A DNA stretch of 13,216 nt, taken from contig CANRLQ010000019.1 of assembly GCA_947631525.1 (NCBI GenBank), positions 1 to 13,216 of the forward strand. The letters run 5' to 3'. A program made the position numbers and the translations under genes. The stretch is from an uncultured Bacilli bacterium. Its GTDB lineage: Bacteria > Bacillota_I > Bacilli_A > RF39 > UBA660. Below the pieces are notes generated by a model that saw only the letters and a program-made list of their open reading frames with translations, did no database searches and was not told the DNA's origin. Every line of letters starts with the position of its first letter. Within the stretch, counting starts at the first letter, position 1. Shown piece by piece: positions 7,426-13,216 of this stretch.

Positions 7426-7998
7426 ATGGATAAGGAAAATAAAGAAGATAATTTTTTAGAATTATTAGAGCAATATTTAGATGAGGAAGAAATTGAATTA
7501 AAAAAAGCTAGTGATAGAGAAGAATTACAAAAGCATGAATTGAGAAATTGTAAAGAATCGATTTTTACAAGAGAAGATGCTATAACAATAGGAAAATATG
7601 TTAATGATTATTTAGGAATACCTGGTGATTGTTCTAATTTATTACACTGCGGTCTTAAAGATTTACAGTGCAATTATGTTATGGGTGTGGATAATAATTT
7701 TGCTAATAAAAATCCAGAATTGGTTCAACAAGGATATTTATTATTAGTGATAGATTCCCATAATAATCGTGGTACATATGTAAATCCATTTTATTTACAA
7801 AAAATAATTAATAAAGATGAAAAAGAAAAAGAATTAAAATTGTTTTCTAAAATGATTTTAAAAGACCTAAAAAAATTAAAAGAATATTATAGAAAATATA
7901 TGAATTTGAGAGAAGAAATAGAAATGAATGATAGATTTTATCAAGTATTAAAAGAGGCTAATAAAATTAAACAATTAGAAAAAATTTGTAATAAATAA
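7426..7998 (+). CDS. Conserved-looking hypothetical protein in the thrS transcript
   Basis: I do not recognise this 190-aa protein. It is acidic at the N terminus (EQYLDEEEIELKK). A central globular part holds LGIPGDCSNLLHC and LQCNYVMG (three closely spaced cysteines and a histidine, a possible but unproven metal site) and YLLLVIDSHNNRGTYVNPFY. The C-terminal half is a lysine/glutamate-rich helix, possibly a coiled coil. There is no signal peptide or membrane segment. The start is set at ATG 7426 because GGAGG (7412-7416) lies 9 bases upstream; the in-frame TTG at 7417 directly abuts that site and is implausible. It sits between the T-box and thrS and ends just before the thrS ribosome site, so it should be induced together with ThrRS when threonyl-tRNA is short. 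A role linked to threonine supply or tRNA is only guilt by association. Confidence 0.75.
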   Translation: MDKENKEDNFLELLEQYLDEEEIELKKASDREELQKHELRNCKESIFTREDAITIGKYVNDYLGIPGDCSNLLHCGLKDLQCNYVMGVDNNFANKNPELVQQGYLLLVIDSHNNRGTYVNPFYLQKIINKDEKEKELKLFSKMILKDLKKLKEYYRKYMNLREEIEMNDRFYQVLKEANKIKQLEKICNK

Positions 7999-8009
7999 AG
8001 GAGGATATT

Positions 8010-9764
8010 ATGATAAATATAAAGAAAGATGAAAAATTAAGTGTTTTAAATCATAGTTGTGCTCATTTAATGGCACAGGCTATCAAACACTTATATCCAA
8101 ATGCTAAATTTTGGGTTGGTCCAGTTATAGCAGAAGGATTTTATTATGATGTTGATTTAGGTGATGAAGTAATAAAAGAAGAAGATTTATCTAAAATAGA
8201 AAAAGAAATGAAAAAAATAAGTAAAGATGGGAAAAGAATCTATAGAGAAGAAATAAGTAAAAAGGAAGCTTTAGAAAGATTTAAAGATGACCCTTATAAA
8301 ATTGATTTAATAAGTAGAATGGATGAAAATAATACTGTTATTTCATGTTATACACAAGGCGATTTTACTGATCTTTGTCGTGGGCCACATGTTGATACAG
8401 TAAAATTATTAAAACATTTTAAATTATTAAAAGTTAGTGGTGCATATTTTAAAGGAGATTCAAAAAATAAAATGCTTCAAAGAATATATGGAATATGCTT
8501 TGAAAATGAAGAAGATTTAAATAATCATTTAGAATTATTGGAAGAAGCTAAAAAAAGAGATCATAGAAAATTAGGTAAGGAATTAGAATTATTTATGTCA
8601 GATGATTTAGTTGGAAAAGGCTTACCTATGTTATTACCAAATGGATATATTGTATTTACAGAATTAGAAAATTATATAAAAGAAAAAGAAAGAAAATTAG
8701 GTTATCAACATGTTATGACTCCATGTGTTGGCAATGTTGAGTTATATAAAATTTCAGGTCATTTTGACCATTATAAAGAAGATATGTTTCCTATAATGGA
8801 ATTTGATGGTGAATCATTCGTTTTAAGACCAATGAACTGTCCTCACCATATGATGATTTACTCTAGTAAATTACATTCATATAAAGATTTACCTATAAGG
8901 ATTGGAGAAATTGCACATGACTTTAGATATGAAGCAAGTGGAGCAATAAAAGGAATTGAAAGAGCAAGACATTTTTGTCAAAATGATGCTCATTTATTTG
9001 TAACACCAGAACAAATAAAATCTGAATTTAAATCAGTCGTTGATTTAATATTTGATGTTTATAAAGATTTTAATATAACTAATTATAGATGTGTTTTATC
9101 TTTACGTGATAAAGAAAATAAAGAAAAATATTATCAAGATGATGATATGTGGAATAAAGCTGAAAATGAATTAAGAGAAGTATTAACAGAACTAGGAATT
9201 GAATATACAGAAGAAATTGGAGAAGCTGCATTTTATGGACCAAAATTAGATATTAATGTTTATCCTGCTATTGGGAATGAATACACTTTATCTACTTGTC
9301 AATTAGATTTTTGTTTACCTAGTAAATTTAATTTAAAATATGTAGATAAAGATGGTATTAAAAAAACACCTGTTGTTTTACATAGAGCAATATTAGGTTC
9401 TTTAGATAGATTTATGGCATACATTATTGAAGAAACAAAAGGAGTTTTTCCTCTTTGGTTAAGTCCAGTACAAATAAACCTTATTCCTGTTAACAATGAA
9501 TATCATTTGGAATATACTGAAAAAATAGAAAATATTCTAAAAGAGAATAATTTTAGAGTTGAATTAGATAATAGAGATGAAAAATTAAGTTATAAGATGC
9601 GTGAAAGTCAAACTAAGAAAATACCTTACACTTTAATTATTGGTGATAATGAAAAATATAATAATTTAATTTCTTATCGTAAATTTGGTTCTAAAGAAAC
9701 ATCTACAATAAGTTTAGAAGAATTTATTAATAAGTTAAATTTAGAAATAAAAAATAAAAAATAA
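8010..9764 (+). CDS. thrS: Threonyl-tRNA synthetase lacking the TGS domain
   Basis: ThrRS charges tRNA-Thr and clears mischarged Ser-tRNA-Thr. The protein (584 aa; about 640 is usual) begins directly at the editing domain: HSCAH (H15, H19) and DLCRGPH (C123, H127) supply its conserved metal-like His/Cys set. The N-terminal TGS (N1) domain is absent. The class II catalytic core has zinc ligands C277 (NCPHH), H328 (QNDAH) and H458 (LHRA), motif 2 around FRYEASGAIKG (305-315) and motif 3 HRAILGSLDRF (458-468). The anticodon-binding domain covers about 485-580 (PVQINLIPV, KIPYTLIIGDNE). The start is fixed by AAGGAGG (7998-8004), which overlaps the preceding stop codon, and no TGS-coding sequence lies upstream. 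Expression is under the T-box leader together with the 190-aa gene. Confidence 0.97.
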   Translation: MINIKKDEKLSVLNHSCAHLMAQAIKHLYPNAKFWVGPVIAEGFYYDVDLGDEVIKEEDLSKIEKEMKKISKDGKRIYREEISKKEALERFKDDPYKIDLISRMDENNTVISCYTQGDFTDLCRGPHVDTVKLLKHFKLLKVSGAYFKGDSKNKMLQRIYGICFENEEDLNNHLELLEEAKKRDHRKLGKELELFMSDDLVGKGLPMLLPNGYIVFTELENYIKEKERKLGYQHVMTPCVGNVELYKISGHFDHYKEDMFPIMEFDGESFVLRPMNCPHHMMIYSSKLHSYKDLPIRIGEIAHDFRYEASGAIKGIERARHFCQNDAHLFVTPEQIKSEFKSVVDLIFDVYKDFNITNYRCVLSLRDKENKEKYYQDDDMWNKAENELREVLTELGIEYTEEIGEAAFYGPKLDINVYPAIGNEYTLSTCQLDFCLPSKFNLKYVDKDGIKKTPVVLHRAILGSLDRFMAYIIEETKGVFPLWLSPVQINLIPVNNEYHLEYTEKIENILKENNFRVELDNRDEKLSYKMRESQTKKIPYTLIIGDNEKYNNLISYRKFGSKETSTISLEEFINKLNLEIKNKK

Positions 9765-9801
9765 TATGAATAAAAAATTTTTAATTGTTCATAATATTAA
9801 T

Positions 9802-9831
9802 AACCTAGGTAATATATTCCCTAGGTTTTTT
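9802..9831 (+). terminator. Intrinsic terminator of thrS
   Basis: AACCTAGG (9802-9809) pairs with CCTAGGTT (9820-9827) across a 10-base AT-rich loop, followed by a T-run to 9831. Confidence 0.9.
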
Positions 9832-9854
9832 ATTAAATAAAATATTGATTTATA

Positions 9855-9863
9855 TGGTATAAT
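9855..9863 (+). promoter_or_regulatory. Extended -10 promoter of fpg
   Basis: TGGTATAAT combines the extended -10 TG (9855-9856) with a perfect TATAAT (9858-9863). The only TTG-like -35 (9845) is far too close, so this appears to be an extended -10 promoter with a very short leader. Confidence 0.6.
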
Positions 9864-9880
9864 TAATATGGGTGATATTT

Positions 9881-10696
9881 ATGCCAGAACTACCAGAAGT
9901 TGAAACAGTTAAAAATAAATTAAAAAAAGAATTATTAAATAGAACTATTGTATCTGTAGATATTAAATATCCAAATATTATTGAATATCCAAATGTATCA
10001 GAATTTAAGAAAAATATTTGTAATCAAAAGATATTGGACATTGAAAGAAGAGGTAAATGGCTTTTATTTAAACTAAATGATTATTATTTGTTAAGTCATC
10101 TTAGAATGGAAGGTAAATATATATTTAGAAAAAAAGGGGATATAATCGATAAACATGAGCATGTTATTTTCTTATTAGATAATGAAGAAGAATTAAGATA
10201 CAAGGACACACGCAAATTTGGAAGAATGCATTTAATAAAAAAAGATGAATTATATAATCGTAAACCATTAAATGAACTTGGATTAGAACCATGGAGTGAA
10301 AAATTAGATATTACATATTTAAAAGATAAGTATAAAAATAAAAAATTACCAATTAAAACAGTAATTTTAGACCAGAGTATAATAGTAGGTATTGGAAATA
10401 TATATGCTGATGAAATATTGTTTTTGAGTAAAATAAATCCTCTTACAAAAGCAAATGAATTAAAAAATAATCAATTGGAAGAAATAATTAAAAATACGCA
10501 AATAATACTTGATAAAGCTATAAAGTTTGGGGGTACTACTATTAGAAGTTATGAATCAAGCGAAGGAGTTCATGGTAACTTCCAAGATGAGTTATTGGTT
10601 CATAATAAAAAAACATGTCCTAATTGTCATAAAGAATTAGAGAAAATTAAAGTAGGTGGAAGAGGTACATACTATTGTTTAAATTGTCAAAAGTAG
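9881..10696 (+). CDS. mutM: Formamidopyrimidine-DNA glycosylase (Fpg/MutM)
   Basis: Fpg removes 8-oxoguanine and formamidopyrimidines from DNA and cuts the strand by beta/delta elimination. The start is ATG 9881 (271 aa), because the catalytic nucleophile must be the N-terminal proline P2 after Met removal (MPELPEVETV). An upstream in-frame GTG at 9872 would bury it. GGGTG (9870-9874) is the ribosome site. Visible features are P2, E3, E6, K59 in RRGKW, the intercalating M76 region LRMEG, R111 in DTRKFGRM, the helix-two-turn-helix with VGIGNIYADE (169-178), and a C-terminal zinc finger with C246, C249, C266 and C269, with R261 in GGRGTYYC. Length is standard. The gene is a single unit here, with a promoter before and a terminator after, and lacks the polA/coaE neighbours seen in Bacillus. 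Confidence 0.97.
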   Translation: MPELPEVETVKNKLKKELLNRTIVSVDIKYPNIIEYPNVSEFKKNICNQKILDIERRGKWLLFKLNDYYLLSHLRMEGKYIFRKKGDIIDKHEHVIFLLDNEEELRYKDTRKFGRMHLIKKDELYNRKPLNELGLEPWSEKLDITYLKDKYKNKKLPIKTVILDQSIIVGIGNIYADEILFLSKINPLTKANELKNNQLEEIIKNTQIILDKAIKFGGTTIRSYESSEGVHGNFQDELLVHNKKTCPNCHKELEKIKVGGRGTYYCLNCQK

Positions 10697-10730
10697 TGTA
10701 AAGTTGTGTCAAGTATATATAAAAATAAAA

Positions 10731-10755
10731 AAATACTATTTACAGTATTTTTTTT
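10731..10755 (+). terminator. Terminator of fpg (probably bidirectional)
   Basis: AAATACT (10731-10737) pairs with AGTATTT (10744-10750), loop ATTTAC, followed by T to 10755. A-runs on the other side would give a T-tail on the minus strand too. Confidence 0.8.
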
Positions 10756-10820
10756 ATTTGTTATATTAAAATTGTAAAAGCATACAGCATATAATGATAG
10801 TGTGCTTTTACTAGCCAACA

Positions 10821-10889
10821 CAGTTCATAAAGGAATAAAAAAGGAAACTGTCCCCCTGAAGAACAGTTTCATAAAAGAATAAAAAGGGG
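10821..10889 (+). repeat. Imperfect direct repeat within the candidate RNA
   Basis: Two copies of an A-rich unit, AGTTCATAAAGGAATAAAA... (10822-10844) and AGTTTCATAAAAGAATAAAA... (10865-10889), both end in G-runs and sit 43 bases apart. They flank the CCCCCTGAAG loop on both sides. Confidence 0.75.
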
Positions 10890-10950
10890 TTGGCTAGTGT
10901 GATACTAGCGCCAATTCGTTTTCCGAATTGGTGATTACTATAATAATCGA

Positions 10951-10979
10951 AAATGCTTCATAAGTCAAGCATTTTTTTT
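10951..10979 (+). terminator. Intrinsic terminator of the candidate RNA
   Basis: AAATGCTT (10951-10958) pairs with AAGCATTT (10967-10974) across CATAAGTC, followed by T to 10979. It lies 30 bases before the recG -35 box, so it closes an independent transcript. Confidence 0.8.
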
Positions 10980-11008
10980 ATATTTTTGAAACTTTTTTTA
11001 GAAAATAG

Positions 11009-11038
11009 TTGACACACAAACAAATGTTTTGTTACAAT
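11009..11038 (+). promoter_or_regulatory. Promoter of recG
   Basis: TTGACA (11009-11014) and TACAAT (11033-11038) are 18 bases apart. The expected start is about 11045, giving a leader of only about 13 bases with a modest GGTGG site at 11050-11054. Confidence 0.8.
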
Positions 11039-11057
11039 GAATTAAAGTTGGTGGAAT

Positions 11058-13040
11058 ATGGAATTAGAAAATATAAAAGGACTAGGTCCTAAAACTATAA
11101 CTTTATTAAATAAATTAGGAATAAATAATACAAAAAAATTAATTGAATTTTATCCTTTTAGATATGAAATTATTGAGAGAAGTGATATCAATAATTTAAA
11201 CGACAATGATAAAATTATTATAGATGGAATTGTTGAAAATATACCTAGTATATTTTATTTTGGTTCTCGAAAAGATAGAATGACTTTTAAATTAAATACA
11301 GGAGAAAATATATTTAGAATTAGCATTTTTAATCGTGGTTTTTTAAAGCCAAGATTAAAGGTAGGAACTAGTATAACTGTTATAGGTAAACTAGATAAAA
11401 GACATAATACTATTGTTGTAAGTGATATAAATTTTGGATTAATAAAAGAAACAAAAATTGAACCAATATATCATACTACTTATGGTATAAATATAAAAAA
11501 TATAAGAAAATATATAAGTGAAGTTTTAAAAGATTTTGATACAATAGATTATATTCCATTATATTTAAAAGAAAAATATAAATTTATTGAAAAAAAACAA
11601 GCTATTAAAATTATTCACAATCCTAGTGATTTATCTTCATTAAAAAAGGCTTTAAATAGAATGAAATATGAAGAGTTATTTTTATTTATGTGTCGAATGA
11701 ATTATTTAAAAAACAATAAAGAAAATAAAATTGGTTTAGAAAGAAAAATAGATAGAAAAGCTGTTGATGATTTGATTAATAATATTCCTTTTAAATTAAC
11801 TGATGATCAATTAAAAAGTGTTGATGATATATACAAAGATTTAAATAGTAAATATAGAATGAATAGGTTAGTTCAAGGTGATACTGGTAGTGGAAAAACA
11901 ATAGTTGCTATAATAAGTATGTTTATGAATTACTTAAGTGGTTATCAAAGTGCATTAATGGCACCAACTGAAATATTAGCAAACCAACATTTTATGAACA
12001 TAAAACAATTATTAAAAAATTATGATATTAAGATAGAACTACTTACAGGAAAAACAAAGAAAAAAGACAAAAATAAAATATATGAAAAATTACAAAATGG
12101 CGAGGTAGATATTATAATAGGTACTCATGCTTTATTTACTGATGATATTAAATATAGTAATTTGGGTTTGGTTATTACAGATGAACAACACAGATTTGGT
12201 GTAAATCAAAGAAGTAATTTAAAAAATAAAGGTATAACTCCAGATGTTTTATATATGAGTGCTACTCCAATTCCAAGAACATATGCTCTTACATTATACG
12301 GTGATATGGATATATCTAACATAAAAACTTTACCAAATGGAAAGAAAGAAATAATTACATCTTTAAAATATGAAAAAGAAATGAAAGATGTATTAACAAG
12401 TATGTATAATGAATTAAGATTAAATCACCAGATATATGTTATAGCACCATTAATAGAGGAAAGTGAAAAAATAGATTTACAAAATGTATATGAGTTAGAA
12501 GAAAAAATGAATAAAGCATTTGGTAAATTATATAATGTTGGTATATTACATGGTAAAATGACTAATGAAGAAAAAGAAGAAGTAATGAAGAAATTTCAAA
12601 ATAATGAAATTCAAATATTAATTAGTACAACAGTAATAGAAGTTGGAATAGATGTTAAAAATGCGACTATGATAGTCATATTTGATGCTTTTAGATTTGG
12701 ATTATCTGCACTTCATCAATTAAGGGGAAGGGTAGGTAGAAGTGATCTACAATCCTATTGCATATTAATTAGCAATAGAGAAACCGAAAGATTAAGTATA
12801 TTATGTAAGACAAATGATGGTTTTAAAATAAGCGAAGAAGATTTTAAATTACGCGGTAGTGGTGATTTATTTGGAATAAAACAAAGCGGAGATATGTCTT
12901 TTAATATTGCTGATTTAAAAAAAGATTACAATATTCTACTTAAGGCTAAGGATGATAGTTTAGAATTTTTAAATAAAAATGCGAATAATTGTGATAGTCA
13001 TATTCTAGATATTATAATTAATAGTTCAAACTTAGATTAA
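11058..13040 (+). CDS. recG: ATP-dependent DNA helicase RecG
   Basis: RecG reverses stalled replication forks and branch-migrates Holliday junctions. The 660-aa length is near the family norm (about 680). The N-terminal wedge region begins with a helix-hairpin-helix-like IKGLGPKTITLLNKLGI (6-22) and includes an OB-fold (about 50-130). Helicase motifs are Walker A GDTGSGKT (274-281), motif Ia MAPTEILA (301-308), DEQH (375-378), SATPIPRT (401-408), motif V STTVIEVGIDV (523-533), motif VI QLRGRVGRSD (554-563), and the TRG-like end FKLRGSGDLFGIKQSG (596-611). The ATG has a weak but close ribosome site (GGTGG). The gene has its own promoter and is flanked on both sides by candidate small-RNA genes. 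I see no terminator hairpin directly after its stop before the next promoter at 13055, so read-through into the downstream RNA gene is possible. Confidence 0.97.
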   Translation: MELENIKGLGPKTITLLNKLGINNTKKLIEFYPFRYEIIERSDINNLNDNDKIIIDGIVENIPSIFYFGSRKDRMTFKLNTGENIFRISIFNRGFLKPRLKVGTSITVIGKLDKRHNTIVVSDINFGLIKETKIEPIYHTTYGINIKNIRKYISEVLKDFDTIDYIPLYLKEKYKFIEKKQAIKIIHNPSDLSSLKKALNRMKYEELFLFMCRMNYLKNNKENKIGLERKIDRKAVDDLINNIPFKLTDDQLKSVDDIYKDLNSKYRMNRLVQGDTGSGKTIVAIISMFMNYLSGYQSALMAPTEILANQHFMNIKQLLKNYDIKIELLTGKTKKKDKNKIYEKLQNGEVDIIIGTHALFTDDIKYSNLGLVITDEQHRFGVNQRSNLKNKGITPDVLYMSATPIPRTYALTLYGDMDISNIKTLPNGKKEIITSLKYEKEMKDVLTSMYNELRLNHQIYVIAPLIEESEKIDLQNVYELEEKMNKAFGKLYNVGILHGKMTNEEKEEVMKKFQNNEIQILISTTVIEVGIDVKNATMIVIFDAFRFGLSALHQLRGRVGRSDLQSYCILISNRETERLSILCKTNDGFKISEEDFKLRGSGDLFGIKQSGDMSFNIADLKKDYNILLKAKDDSLEFLNKNANNCDSHILDIIINSSNLD

Positions 13041-13054
13041 ATTAAAAAAAAATA

Positions 13055-13083
13055 TTGACTTTTTTTAATAAACAATTTATACT
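13055..13083 (+). promoter_or_regulatory. Promoter of the small RNA after recG
   Basis: TTGACT (13055-13060) and TATACT (13078-13083) are exactly 17 bases apart, predicting a start near 13090, immediately before the first RNA hairpin. Confidence 0.8.
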
Positions 13084-13089
13084 TATAAT

Positions 13090-13188
13090 AGCGTGATAGT
13101 ATTCACGCCGATGCTCTTACGGTATAAAATGTGAGAGTAAACCAAAACCCCCTGAAGTTCCCTCGAGAGAGGGAACGCTTTTTGTTTT
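13090..13188 (+). ncRNA. Candidate small regulatory RNA downstream of recG
   Basis: The predicted transcript of about 100 nt has hairpin 1, GCGTGA/TCACGC (13091-13096, 13103-13108), hairpin 2, CTCTTAC/GTGAGAG (13114-13120, 13131-13137) with loop GGTATAAAAT, a single-stranded A/C-rich segment with CCCCCTGAAG (13148-13157), and a GAGA-tetraloop terminator. There is no start codon with a ribosome site and no ORF. The layout (hairpins, exposed C-run, terminator) resembles C-rich Gram-positive sRNAs that pair with G-rich ribosome sites; that comparison is by architecture only. A short riboswitch-attenuator for a gene beyond the window edge is the main alternative. I cannot assign a known family. 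Confidence 0.7.
13155..13188 (+). terminator. Intrinsic terminator of the small RNA
   Basis: TTCCCTC (13158-13164) and GAGGGAA (13169-13175) form a 7-bp GC-rich stem closed by a GAGA tetraloop; AAG/CTT can extend it around a CG bulge. A T-rich tail (13179-13188, one G) follows. The GNRA-type loop exists only on the + strand. Confidence 0.9.
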
Positions 13189-13216
13189 ATAAGGGTTTCT
13201 GAGGTTTTTAATTTTT
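13189..13216. other. Window edge after the small RNA terminator
   Basis: These last 28 bases contain GGGTTT, which could pair with AAACCC-like sequence at 13145-13150 as an alternative to the terminator context. No gene start is visible before the window ends. Confidence 0.3.

Larger units (their letters stand above)
10774..10979 (+). ncRNA. Candidate structured RNA between fpg and recG
   Basis: This gene-free stretch is densely structured. (a) A 12-bp hairpin pairs 10774-10785 with 10800-10811. (b) A long-range stem CTAGCCAAC/GTTGGCTAG (10811-10819, 10889-10897) encloses a hairpin GAAACTGT/ACAGTTTC (10844-10851, 10863-10870) whose loop CCCCCTGAAGA can pair with GGGG at 10886-10889, making a possible pseudoknot. 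(c) ACAGTT at 10820-10825 can compete for the same AACTGT. (d) CCAATTCG/CGAATTGG (10911-10918, 10924-10931). (e) A final terminator hairpin. Orientation is taken from that terminator and from a same-sense 10-mer shared with the RNA after recG. recG has its own promoter, so this looks like a free RNA rather than a leader. The 5' end is unclear: a TATAAT at 10790-10795 would start the RNA near 10802. I cannot assign a known family. Confidence 0.6.

Noticed and set aside
9872..9880. GTG start for fpg
   Set aside because: It would add residues before the catalytic proline, which must be residue 2; ATG 9881 has a properly spaced site.
10822..10889. CRISPR-like repeat
   Set aside because: Only two imperfect A-rich copies, no further units and no cas genes; the segment between them is part of a hairpin.
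10774..10979. tmRNA, 6S RNA, SRP RNA or RNase P RNA
   Set aside because: None of their conserved cores (tag ORF, long single helix with bubble, GGAAGG apical motif, GAGGAAAGUCC) is present, and the ends do not pair with each other.
283..13040. Mycoplasma-type code with TGA as Trp
   Set aside because: Tryptophan codons inspected are TGG, and all genes run full family length with TAA or TAG stops.

Overview
This 13.2 kb window is very AT-rich. It uses the standard genetic code: tryptophan is TGG, for example W584 of the 900-aa protein, and I saw no in-frame TGA. It has strong Shine-Dalgarno sites, a threonine-type T-box leader, the Bacilli-type helicase-loading pair DnaB/DnaI, and U-tailed intrinsic terminators. 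This fits a low-GC member of the Firmicutes (Bacilli or a Mollicutes-related lineage, perhaps an uncultured gut clade). I cannot name a species. All protein genes are on the + strand.

Left part (1-2200): a type IV pilin-like precursor has its own promoter and terminator. It is followed directly by a polytopic membrane protein of the O-antigen ligase/Wzy_C type. The second gene's promoter is nested in the pilin terminator. A pilin followed by a Wzy_C protein, with a C-terminal serine on the pilin, recalls the pilin-glycosylation pairs (PilA-TfpO) of Gram-negative bacteria.

Middle part (2200-9840): dnaB, dnaI and an unrecognised 900-aa gene look like one operon. The 900-aa protein has duplicated helical modules at the N terminus. 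Its C-terminal third reads as an RNase II/R (RNB) fold whose catalytic aspartates are lost. With no visible terminator between, a promoter and a complete T-box leader follow. They control a 190-aa protein of unknown function and thrS. ThrS has editing and catalytic domains but no N-terminal TGS domain.

Right part (9840-13216): fpg/mutM and recG are DNA-repair genes, each with its own promoter. Between them lies a roughly 200-nt region of dense secondary structure: a long hairpin, a possible pseudoknot, alternative pairings, and an intrinsic terminator. Downstream of recG is a second, cleaner small-RNA gene of about 100 nt with a consensus promoter, two hairpins, a C-rich single-stranded segment and a terminator. 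Both RNA regions carry the same 10-mer CCCCCTGAAG in the same sense. That is striking in such AT-rich DNA and suggests two related regulatory RNAs flanking recG.

The best leads for something undescribed are the pilin/Wzy_C pair, the degenerate RNB protein, and the two C-rich RNAs. All functional statements about these are inference from sequence reading; no database search was run.
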